A stretch of 64,000 nucleotides of DNA, taken from Mucilaginibacter oryzae. GTDB lineage: Bacteria > Bacteroidota > Bacteroidia > Sphingobacteriales > Sphingobacteriaceae. The DNA lies in assembly GCF_003148845.1 (NCBI RefSeq), contig NZ_QGHA01000006.1, forward strand, positions 244,909 to 308,908, given 5' to 3'. Below are positions 50,311 through 57,810 of this stretch, one piece after another. Each line of letters opens with the position of its first letter. Positions within the stretch are counted from its first letter, which is position 1. The position numbers were made by a program, and so were the translations under genes. The notes under the pieces were generated by a model, which was not told the DNA's origin, ran no database searches, and saw only the letters and a program-made list of their open reading frames with translations.

Positions 50311-51648
50311 ATGCTGCCAGTTAATCAGTTTGTTAATTTTGTTGAGCAAAACGCTTTGTTTAACCGCGCCACCCCTATCCTGGCAGCGGTAAGCGGCGGC
50401 ATCGATTCGGTTTTAATGGCCCACCTGCTTAAGGCGGCAGGGTACCATTTTGCTATTGCCCATTGCAACTTTCAACTCAGGGGTGATGAAGCCCTGCGCG
50501 ATCAGCAATTTTCACAATCGCTGGCGGCTCAGCTTAAAGTAGCGTTTCATACCATCAATTTCGATACAAAACAGTACGCCAACCAACATAAGATCTCCAT
50601 CCAGATGGCGGCCCGCGATCTGCGTTACCAATGGTTTGATACCTTGTGCCTGCAATCAGGCTATGAGGCTGTTGCGCTTGCTCACCACCAAAACGATACT
50701 ATCGAAACAATATTGTTGAACCTTACCCGAGGCACCGGGATTGCCGGGTTGCATGGCATTTTACCTAAAAACGGAAAACTGGTAAGGCCGCTTTTGTTCC
50801 TGGGCCGCGATGAGATACAGACCATTGTTACTGCCGAAGGTTTAAGTTTTGTGGAGGATAGCTCGAACGCCTCGGCTAAATACGCACGCAATAAGATCAG
50901 GCTGGAAGTGGTGCCGAAATTGAAAGAGCTAAACCCCTCGCTCGAAAAAACCTTTGAAAACAGCCTGCGGCATTTCCGCGACCTGGAATTGCTACTCGAA
51001 CTTAAACTTGATGACTTAAAGCAAACTTTAGTGCGGCAGCAGGCCGGCGCTGTTTATCTTGCTATTGAGGATGTAAAAAAGTTAAACCCCAAGCGGTTGC
51101 TGCTTTTTAAACTGCTGAATGAATATGGTTTTAATGAAACTACCATTGATGATCTGATCACTTCGCTGGATAAGCATGCAGGCCGGGTATTTGAATCGGG
51201 AACACATAGTTTACTACTTGACAGGGAGCACATCATTTTAAAAACAAAAAAAACAACTTTGTTAGCCGATACTATGATCAACGCTGCAGATCACCAGTTA
51301 AATTTTGATAATTACAAATTAACCGTACTGCATGACGAAAGTGCGCTGATTATCAAAGATAACCCGCTTGCTGTAGCCATCGATACCGATTTGTTAATTT
51401 ACCCGTTAAAGCTGCGCGGCTGGCAGGAAGGCGATTATTTTTACCCGCTGGGGATGAAGGGCCGCAAAAAACTGAGCGACTTTTTTATCAATCAAAAAGT
51501 GCCGCTGCACCAAAAAAACAAAATCCCCGTTTTAGTAAACGGCAACGACGAAATTATGTGGCTTGCCGGCTACCGGCCCGACGAAAGGTATAAAGTAAAT
51601 GATAACACTAAAAAAGTTACTATCTTCGAACTGTTTAAACTACCATGA
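50311..51648 (+). CDS. tilS: tRNA(Ile)-lysidine synthase
   Basis: 445 aa. Converts the wobble C of tRNA-Ile(CAU) to lysidine with ATP, an essential cytoplasmic step. The PP-loop AAVSGGIDSVLMAHLL is near residue 25; AHCNFQLRGDEALRDQ, ALAHHQNDTIETILLNL, TRGTGIAGLHGI and YARNKIRLEVVPKL follow; C-terminal substrate domains include LRGWQEGDYFYPLGMKGRKK. Its stop overlaps the next start (ATGA), so the next gene is co-translated. Confidence 0.96.
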   Translation: MLPVNQFVNFVEQNALFNRATPILAAVSGGIDSVLMAHLLKAAGYHFAIAHCNFQLRGDEALRDQQFSQSLAAQLKVAFHTINFDTKQYANQHKISIQMAARDLRYQWFDTLCLQSGYEAVALAHHQNDTIETILLNLTRGTGIAGLHGILPKNGKLVRPLLFLGRDEIQTIVTAEGLSFVEDSSNASAKYARNKIRLEVVPKLKELNPSLEKTFENSLRHFRDLELLLELKLDDLKQTLVRQQAGAVYLAIEDVKKLNPKRLLLFKLLNEYGFNETTIDDLITSLDKHAGRVFESGTHSLLLDREHIILKTKKTTLLADTMINAADHQLNFDNYKLTVLHDESALIIKDNPLAVAIDTDLLIYPLKLRGWQEGDYFYPLGMKGRKKLSDFFINQKVPLHQKNKIPVLVNGNDEIMWLAGYRPDERYKVNDNTKKVTIFELFKLP

Positions 51649-52127
51649 GCGATAAATCTGTTTTTACCGAAAAGCAATACCTTGGCAGGGAATTTATCCC
51701 CCTAACCATTCGCCTGGTTTTGGCTATGTTTTGTTTTGCAGCCTACTTTTTTACCGACGAACGCGAACGTAACGGCGACCTCCTGGTAGTGGTTGGCTTC
51801 TCCATCATTATCATCTCCATCATTATGGGCTTTTTGCTCCACTTCCGCACCCGTGTGGAAAATAAAAGCGTAATGCTTGATGGTTTGTGGACAACCAAAC
51901 TGGTAAAGATCGATCTGAACGGTATTGTAAAAGCCGAAAAAGGCACTTACAGCCGCTATTTGTTTAATAACCCCGTATATAACCTGCACACCAAAGGCAC
52001 TATCCGCTTTTTTACTTCGGGCAATGAGGCTATTCACCTTACCGACAGGGATGGCCTGTTGTATATTATCGGCTCAAAGCATCCTAATGAATTTTTGAGG
52101 GCGATTAAGGAGGAGATGAAGAAGTAA
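51645..52127 (+). CDS. Membrane protein with two helices and PH-like tail, unknown function
   Basis: 160 aa. Two membrane segments (LTIRLVLAMFCFAAYFFTD and LLVVVGFSIIIISIIMGFLL) are followed by an 85-residue soluble domain with beta strands (SVMLDGLWTTKLVKIDLNGI ... RDGLLYIIGSKHPNEFLRAI) like bacterial PH-type domains. Overlap with tilS (4 bases) places it in that operon; a link to lysidine synthesis is not implied. Confidence 0.75.
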   Translation: MSDKSVFTEKQYLGREFIPLTIRLVLAMFCFAAYFFTDERERNGDLLVVVGFSIIIISIIMGFLLHFRTRVENKSVMLDGLWTTKLVKIDLNGIVKAEKGTYSRYLFNNPVYNLHTKGTIRFFTSGNEAIHLTDRDGLLYIIGSKHPNEFLRAIKEEMKK

Positions 52128-52157
52128 CCGTAGAGCTTGTTTTTGGGATGAAATTCG

Positions 52158-52640
52158 TTAAAATTCCAACAAGCCAAACGCGGCAAAATGGCTAATGTTT
52201 ATGTCCAAAATCGCAAAATGGGGTAATGTATGCTTCTTTAAAATAGCATGTACTTTTAAACTTTCTGAATCTGAAGTAACGAAATATTCGATCGAAACAT
52301 CGATATCAGCCTGCGCAAATAGCTTTGAATCATTTGGAATCAAATTTCTCTCTTTAAAATTAACATTTCCAGCTCTCCGTTCAGTAAATAATATTCGCGC
52401 AAATTCTCCTGTACGCCTTGCATGATCTAAATTAAAAGGGAGAATTCTCAGATTTCTTAATGGCAATTGTTCAATTGAACCTAAAACGCAATATTCCGCA
52501 ATGCTTATTGTAGAGATTACCAATGTATATTCTTTCTCTAAAAAGTAGCGAAAGTATCCATCAGCATTTTTAAACAGCGGGTCGTTTTCATTTAGAAAGC
52601 GAAGAAAGAAACTTGTATCAAGAAGTACTGATTTATGCAT
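52158..52640 (-). CDS. PIN-domain putative toxin ribonuclease
   Basis: 160 aa from ATG 52640, which has an unusually clear GGAGG Shine-Dalgarno 5 bases upstream. The PIN acidic set is complete: Asp8 (LLDTSFFLRFL), Glu49 (ISIAEYCVLGS), Asp104 (NDSKLFAQADID) and Asp124 (VTSDSES). PIN toxins cut RNA, often tRNA or rRNA. The start lies inside the last codons of the gene upstream, so the two are translationally coupled as in VapBC modules. The flanking DNA is visibly richer in A/T than its neighbours, suggesting acquisition by transfer. A house-keeping PIN nuclease is less likely. Confidence 0.82.
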   Translation of the reverse strand: MHKSVLLDTSFFLRFLNENDPLFKNADGYFRYFLEKEYTLVISTISIAEYCVLGSIEQLPLRNLRILPFNLDHARRTGEFARILFTERRAGNVNFKERNLIPNDSKLFAQADIDVSIEYFVTSDSESLKVHAILKKHTLPHFAILDINISHFAAFGLLEF

Positions 52641-53412
52641 CGTAACCTCCCCGCATATCATTTAGCCACTCGTCAACATTAATTTGATTCAGCCAGCCAT
52701 TCGCCTTTGCTCTCAATTTCTTTAAGTAATCTACATCATATTTAGGGCTGTAGTCCATCATCTCCAAAAACTTAATGGAGCTTTTATCAATCTCTCCCGT
52801 TTCGGAGTGCTGTTTACCTAATGCCCTTATTCCAAAAGATTTATAAAGTATGTTATTCTCAAATTCCTCAAGAATTTCTTTAGGTGTATCTACCCTTAAT
52901 GTACCATAGTCTTCGGTTAAGAGATGAATGTTCGCCTTATCTTTTCCTCCAGCGTCCGTTATTTTTCCATAAAAATAAAATTCCGCTTCAGCCCAAAATG
53001 CTTCTGAACGGAAAAATCGAGTATTTTTATCGATAACCAATTGTGTCGTATTATCGAGAGAGGTGCTGATGTTAAATTTAAAGTCTCTCTTTAAAGCAGT
53101 TTCCTGAAAAGATTCTATGGCTTTCGCAGTATTCAAATTTAGAAAATCAATATCCCTGGTAGCGTCAATTTGCGCTATTATGGCATTAAAGCCTATAATA
53201 GCCTGGATGCTTGTTTTAAATATATGTTTTACTGAACCTTCTTCTAATTGATAGCTTATTGTCGGTCTATCTTTCTTCTCGTTAGGAAATAGCAAATTCT
53301 CAGACTGTTCCAATACGCTCATTAACTCGCGTATATCAAGGGTATCCGGCTTTAACTCCAGATTTCCCTTTGTTCCAGTTATTCGAATTTCTAAATAGCC
53401 TATCTTTTCCAC
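52633..53412 (-). CDS. Large partner protein of the PIN gene (putative antitoxin), unknown family
   Basis: 259 aa, starting at GTG 53412 directly behind a TAGATTTG box (53425-53418), again a leaderless layout. I recognise no HTH, AbrB, RHH or Phd fold. Predicted mixed alpha/beta, with motifs LELKPDTLDIRELMSVLEQS, SYQLEEGSVKHIFKTSIQAI and a C-terminal DYLKKLRAKANGWLNQINVD. The last seven codons overlap the PIN gene. At three times the size of standard VapB antitoxins it is unusual. Function as antitoxin is inferred from order, overlap and partner only. Confidence 0.65.
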   Translation of the reverse strand: MEKIGYLEIRITGTKGNLELKPDTLDIRELMSVLEQSENLLFPNEKKDRPTISYQLEEGSVKHIFKTSIQAIIGFNAIIAQIDATRDIDFLNLNTAKAIESFQETALKRDFKFNISTSLDNTTQLVIDKNTRFFRSEAFWAEAEFYFYGKITDAGGKDKANIHLLTEDYGTLRVDTPKEILEEFENNILYKSFGIRALGKQHSETGEIDKSSIKFLEMMDYSPKYDVDYLKKLRAKANGWLNQINVDEWLNDMRGGYDA

Positions 53413-53417
53413 AATAA

Positions 53418-53425
53418 CAAATCTA
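53418..53425 (-). promoter_or_regulatory. Predicted -7 box (TAGATTTG) of the PIN operon
   Basis: An exact TAnnTTTG match on the minus strand, ending 6 bases before the GTG at 53412. Confidence 0.5.
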
Positions 53426-53483
53426 TTAATTTGATGTAAATTATACGATTAAATTTGATGAATGACAGTTATTATGATTTTTG

Positions 53484-54365
53484 TTACTCGCTTTCCATCA
53501 CCCGCATCAACTCCTCAATAAACAAAATAGCCGCCCGCTTACGATAAACACCCTTTTGCCAAAGGATATACGATTGCCGTTTAATCTCTTTTGATTGGAT
53601 GGGCACCGCAGCCACTTTATTCCAGCCTATAAGCGCTTTCTCGTTCAGTATGGTTGCCCAATGGCCGTTTTCAACCAAAGCCAGCAATGAATGCACATCG
53701 TTCAGCTCTATCTTAATATTAGGCACTATCTTTTTCCGGTTAAACAACTCATTAATAAACTCGCGCGAGCTGAAACCTTTACCGGGCAAAATCAATTCCT
53801 GTTTAGCTAATTCTTCCAGGCTTATTTTATCCAGCTTAGCCAAAGGATTGTTTTTCGATACCACCATCACTACACTCGAGCTAAACAATTCCTGCATTTC
53901 CAAATCCTCATCATCGCTTTCGTTATGGAAGGCAAGGATCATATCCAGTTCGGCCAGGCGCAGTTTTTTCTCTAACTCTTCAGGGTTGCCGTAAGTGATA
54001 AAAATTTTGATGCCTGGGTATTTTGTGCTGAAAGGTGCCAGCGCGGGTAACAACAGCGAGGTAAAAGCATAAGATACGCCAAGATTCAATTCGCCGGTGG
54101 TAGCGTTCTGCAATTCGCTGATGGCCTGCCTGCTTCGCTGTACGTCGTTTAAAATTTTGCGGGCATGGGCTAAAAAAATATGCCCGGCTTCAGTAATCCT
54201 CACATGTTTACCTATGCGGTCAAACAACAACATACCCAATTCCTCTTCCAGTTGTTTAATCTGCTGCGATAGCGTGCTTTGGGTAATGAACACAGCCGAG
54301 GCCGCCTCCGTAAAATTCATCGTTTCGGCCGCTTTTACAAAGTATTGCAATTGACGTAGCTCCAT
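53484..54365 (-). CDS. LysR-family transcriptional regulator
   Basis: 293 aa. N-terminal winged HTH (MELRQLQYFVKAAETMNFTE, then AASAVFITQSTLSQQIKQLE), linker helix, and a LysR substrate domain (LNLGVSYAFTSLLLPALAPF, IKIFITYGNPEELEKKL) of the CynR/CysB-like type. Divergent from the MFS gene, which it probably controls. A TACATTTG box lies at 54419-54412. Confidence 0.94.
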   Translation of the reverse strand: MELRQLQYFVKAAETMNFTEAASAVFITQSTLSQQIKQLEEELGMLLFDRIGKHVRITEAGHIFLAHARKILNDVQRSRQAISELQNATTGELNLGVSYAFTSLLLPALAPFSTKYPGIKIFITYGNPEELEKKLRLAELDMILAFHNESDDEDLEMQELFSSSVVMVVSKNNPLAKLDKISLEELAKQELILPGKGFSSREFINELFNRKKIVPNIKIELNDVHSLLALVENGHWATILNEKALIGWNKVAAVPIQSKEIKRQSYILWQKGVYRKRAAILFIEELMRVMESE

Positions 54366-54411
54366 AATTAATCGTTTTTACCAATCAATCCTATTAAAAC
54401 AATCTATTTTA

Positions 54412-54419
54412 CAAATGTA
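54412..54419 (-). promoter_or_regulatory. Predicted -7 box (TACATTTG) of the LysR gene
   Basis: An exact TAnnTTTG match 47 bases upstream of the LysR ATG, within the divergent LysR/MFS control region. Confidence 0.5.
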
Positions 54420-54509
54420 TAGTTATGGGCGATATTTGCATCATAAAACAAATCAATAGTTCTTGCATTAAGTACTACCCTGAATTTGCTTTTGTTAGGT
54501 TTTGGTACG

Positions 54510-55757
54510 ATGAATGTTTTCCGCTCATTAAAATACCGTAATTTCAAGCTGTTTTTTTACGGTCAGTCAATTTCCCTGATAGGCACATGGATGCAAAAAA
54601 CAGCAGTTGCGTGGTTGGTTTACCGCCTTACCGGTTCGGCCCTGTTATTAGGTGTGGTCAGTTTTGTAAGCCTGATCCCTTCGCTCATTCTGGCTCCTTA
54701 TGCCGGCAGTATTGTAGACAGACATAACCGCTACCGCATACTGGTTATCACACAGGTGGTATCTATGCTGCAGGCCGGCGCGCTGGCTTTCATGCTCCTG
54801 TTCAGGTTTTATAATATCCCGGCTATTATCGGTTTAAGTTTATTGCAGGGCATTGTAAATGCCTTCGATGTAACCTGCCGCCAATCATTAATGGTTGATA
54901 TGGTTGATGATAAAAATGATCTGCCTAACGCAATCGCCCTCAACTCAACCATGACCAACCTGGCCCGCATTGCCGGACCAGCCATTGCAGGTATCGTATT
55001 GAGTGTATTTGGCGAGGATATTTGTTTCTTCGGCAATTTCATCAGTTATATCCCGGTGCTTACCTGTTTGTTTATGATGAAGTTGAACACCATCGTTCCC
55101 GTTCGTTCAGAAAAAAGCATCTGGGCCGAATTGCAGGAAGGTTTTAGATATGTATCGGGCGACCCCGACCTGAGCAGCATGATACTGATGCTCACTGCAA
55201 GCAGCCTGTTCGTGATTCCATTTAATACCCTCATGCCTATCTTCGCTAAAGATATTTTTAACGGCGACGCCAAAACCTTCAGCTGGTTTGAAAGCGCCGC
55301 CGGTTTGGGTTCGGTAATCAGCGCGGTTTACCTGGCCAACCTTAAAACCAGCAAAAACCTGGTAAAAATCATGAGCACCGCAAGCCTCATTTTTGGCGTA
55401 AGCGTATTGATGGTAGCCTATGCAGGTAAACTTCCTTTTGCTTTGATATTTATGGTATTTACCGGCATAGGGATGATGGCGCAAACATCGGCCATCAACA
55501 CTTACATTCAAACCCACGCCGTTCCGGCCATGAGGGCGAGGGCCATCAGTTATTATGTGATGGCTTACCAGGGCATGATCCCGGTAGGCAGTTTGATGGC
55601 AGGATGGTTAGCCGGCGCGCTTGGGCCACGCAGAGCAGTTTGTATAGAAGGTATTATTGGCGTATTGGCTACGGCGCTGTTTGTTTTGTATAAACGAAGG
55701 CAGGCGGCATCCGGTAATTTACCCGATAAAACTGTGTTTGGCCGGTTAAGCCGTTAA
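54510..55757 (+). CDS. MFS transporter (enterobactin-exporter-like, MFS_3)
   Basis: 415 aa from ATG 54510 (MNVFRSLKYRNFKLFFYGQS); the frame extends to 54486. Twelve helices with SLIGTWMQKTAVAWLVYRLT, LAPYAGSIVDRHNRYRIL (motif A) and ALNSTMTNLARIAGPAIAGI, a pattern of the EntS/MFS_3 export group. Cargo unknown. It is divergent from LysR, and its stop overlaps the convergent CPBP gene by 4 bases. Confidence 0.92.
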   Translation: MNVFRSLKYRNFKLFFYGQSISLIGTWMQKTAVAWLVYRLTGSALLLGVVSFVSLIPSLILAPYAGSIVDRHNRYRILVITQVVSMLQAGALAFMLLFRFYNIPAIIGLSLLQGIVNAFDVTCRQSLMVDMVDDKNDLPNAIALNSTMTNLARIAGPAIAGIVLSVFGEDICFFGNFISYIPVLTCLFMMKLNTIVPVRSEKSIWAELQEGFRYVSGDPDLSSMILMLTASSLFVIPFNTLMPIFAKDIFNGDAKTFSWFESAAGLGSVISAVYLANLKTSKNLVKIMSTASLIFGVSVLMVAYAGKLPFALIFMVFTGIGMMAQTSAINTYIQTHAVPAMRARAISYYVMAYQGMIPVGSLMAGWLAGALGPRRAVCIEGIIGVLATALFVLYKRRQAASGNLPDKTVFGRLSR

Positions 55758-56428
55758 TGCTTTGGAAGCGTAGTATGCAACAATGCATTTGCATCAATTA
55801 ATAAGTGGCAAATAATGAGGATTTTGATGTTGCGATATCTATAGTAATGATATCCAAAAATCACCCCGATAACAAAAGGCATCAATATGTTGATCAGCGT
55901 TCCGTATGAGGCATGTAGTAAGGCAAAGCAGGTAGCCGATATAAAAACAGGTAGGTGTTCGGTTTTAAAAAGGAGTTGCAAACGGCTTTGAATATATCCT
56001 CTAAAAACAAGTTCTTCCACTATTCCCGCCGTTATAACCGTAAGGAGCTTTATTGACAGCGGCAGCATTAACATCTGAACCACTAAATTACTCGGCTTAA
56101 AACCCATCTGGCTAAGCGGTAACCAAATTAAAACACCTATCAAAACTATCATCAACAGCATCAAAATAACAGATCCGATATAAAACCAAAATGAGTGACG
56201 TTTCTCGGGCCAAAGTAAAAGGGGCTGTTTCTCAATTATAGCGGCGTACCAACAAATTGTGCCGAAACACAGCCAATACGTAGTACGTGTTATCAGCAAG
56301 CGCCCCGCTATCGCATATCGCGCAGCAAAAGCGAAGTAAGCAGCCAGCAGATGTGCAGTGCGATAACAATTAAAATAAATACTGTAAATTATTTTGCGCG
56401 ATTCACTTTTTTCAAGCGGCTGTATCAT
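55754..56428 (-). CDS. CPBP-family intramembrane metalloprotease
   Basis: 224 aa, several helices. The CPBP active-site motifs are visible: EELVFRGYIQSRL (EExxxR, in AGIVEELVFRGY), FALLHASYG (FxxxH) and HLLIDANA (HxxxD/N). The family includes CAAX-prenyl proteases and bacteriocin-immunity proteins; substrate unknown. The N-terminal 60 residues are unusual (Cys- and Tyr-rich). Convergent with the MFS gene. Confidence 0.85.
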   Translation of the reverse strand: MIQPLEKSESRKIIYSIYFNCYRTAHLLAAYFAFAARYAIAGRLLITRTTYWLCFGTICWYAAIIEKQPLLLWPEKRHSFWFYIGSVILMLLMIVLIGVLIWLPLSQMGFKPSNLVVQMLMLPLSIKLLTVITAGIVEELVFRGYIQSRLQLLFKTEHLPVFISATCFALLHASYGTLINILMPFVIGVIFGYHYYRYRNIKILIICHLLIDANALLHTTLPKH

Positions 56429-56472
56429 GAGTTAATAAGGTTCAGATTACCAATAATACACAAATAATTATA

Positions 56473-56504
56473 AAAAAGCCCTTTCAAAATTGAAAGGGCT
56501 TTTT
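56473..56504 (-). terminator. Terminator of the oxygenase gene
   Basis: AAAAAGCCCTTTCA / TGAAAGGGCTTTTT, perfect 14-bp stem with loop AAAT, next to the oxygenase stop. Confidence 0.88.
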
Positions 56505-56511
56505 GTTATCG

Positions 56512-57474
56512 TTACATCTTCAAACCAATCTCCCGTAACCTTTCGTCCAGGTATTCGCCCGCGGTAATATCGGTGTACAATTTAGGATGCTCCCCGTCAA
56601 TGCACGATTCCAGGCTGGTCAGATCCATATCTGATTTGGGGTGCAGGAAAAACGGTACTGAATAACGTGAAAAACCCATCAGCTCGCGGGGCGGGTTCAC
56701 TACCCGGTGCGTGGTCGATTTTAGTTTATTGTTAGTTAAACGCTGCAGCATATCGCCTACGTTAACTACCAGGTCTTCGCCATGGGCTTTTACCGGGAAC
56801 CAGGTGTTATCACGGGTTAATACCTCCAGGCCGTCGGCGCTGGCGCCAATCAGCAAGGTGATGAGGTTGATATCTTCATGCGCGCCGGCACGCACCGCGT
56901 CGTCGGGCACCGCATCGGGGTTAGTGATCGGGAAATAGTGTAGTGTACGCAGGATGGAGTTGCCGTTATGCACCTTATCGTCAAAGTAATCTTCGGGCAG
57001 TTCCAGATAAACCGCTATGGCGCGTAGCAAATGCTTGCCTGCAGCTTCCAGCTTTTTATAAATGTTTATGGTGGTTGTGTTAAAGTCGGGCAACTCGCTT
57101 ACCACAACGTTTTCGGGATATTGGGCTTTCAGGGCCTCGTCATCGGTAACGGTCTGCCCTATCTGCCAAAACTCTTTCAAATCTGGCGTTTTAAAGCCTT
57201 TGGCGGTTTCCTTGCTTTTGCCGGTGTAACCACGCTGGCCCGCCAGCCCGGGGATCTCATATTTTTGTTTTACCTCATCAGGCAATGCAAAAAGCGCTTT
57301 TACATCTTCGTAAAGCTTATTTATCAGCTGTTTGCTTAAACCATGATTAGTAATGGTAACAAAACCGGTTTCGTTAAACGCTTTGCCGATATCCTCAGAA
57401 AATTGTTTGCGTTCATCGGCTGTACCGTTTATATAGGTATCAAGATCAAGGCGTGGGATGTTCACTGTACTCAT
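56512..57474 (-). CDS. Isopenicillin-N-synthase-like 2-oxoglutarate/Fe(II) dioxygenase
   Basis: 320 aa from ATG 57474 (MSTVNIPRLDLDTYINGTAD). The N-terminal DIOX_N domain (NETGFVTITNHGLSKQLINK) precedes the jelly-roll: iron ligands His and Asp in GAHEDINLITLLIG (about 199) and His in STTHRVVNPP (about 255), and the 2OG-binding Arg in RYSVPFF (about 271). The exact reaction is unknown; the family includes oxygenases of amino acids and secondary metabolites. A TAATTTTG box at 57503-57496 supports the chosen start. Confidence 0.9.
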   Translation of the reverse strand: MSTVNIPRLDLDTYINGTADERKQFSEDIGKAFNETGFVTITNHGLSKQLINKLYEDVKALFALPDEVKQKYEIPGLAGQRGYTGKSKETAKGFKTPDLKEFWQIGQTVTDDEALKAQYPENVVVSELPDFNTTTINIYKKLEAAGKHLLRAIAVYLELPEDYFDDKVHNGNSILRTLHYFPITNPDAVPDDAVRAGAHEDINLITLLIGASADGLEVLTRDNTWFPVKAHGEDLVVNVGDMLQRLTNNKLKSTTHRVVNPPRELMGFSRYSVPFFLHPKSDMDLTSLESCIDGEHPKLYTDITAGEYLDERLREIGLKM

Positions 57475-57495
57475 GCTTTTGTTTATAACAGGTAG

Positions 57496-57503
57496 CAAAA
57501 TTA
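57496..57503 (-). promoter_or_regulatory. Predicted -7 box (TAATTTTG) of the oxygenase gene
   Basis: An exact TAnnTTTG match 22 bases before the ATG. Confidence 0.6.
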
Positions 57504-57574
57504 TTTAATTTTTAGCGCGGCACACAAGGTAACAATAATATTTCATGGTATGATGGCCGTGTGTTTAAGGATGT

Positions 57575-57698
57575 AGGGAAATCGCCTCACCCCAGCACTC
57601 TCCAAAAAAGAAAAAGCACCTTGTTTCTTAAAGTCCTCTCCCTTGGAGATGATTTAGGTGAGGCTACACTTAAGATGTCTTTCAAAAGCGATTTCCCT
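57575..57698. repeat. Palindromic interspersed repeat, family A, copy 3
   Basis: The most regular copy: a perfect 11-bp terminal inverted repeat AGGGAAATCGC / GCGATTTCCCT, inner arms GCCTCACC / GGTGAGGC, and central CTCTCC...GGAGA. Length 124 bp. It lies in the spacer between oxygenase and DUF6600 genes, with no obvious target-site duplication. Confidence 0.8.
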
Positions 57699-57810
57699 TA
57701 CTTAAGGGTGTAACCGTATAAAACATTTTTTGATTTAAACGTTTTATACTTCTGCCTGTCATACTTATAACTTAACAACGTGACAGCAACTATTATAAAA
57801 ACTTGTTACC

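Noticed and set aside
52130..52190. Terminator between the tilS operon and the PIN gene
   Set aside because: GCTTGTT and AACAAGC can pair, but the loop is long and there is no T-run.
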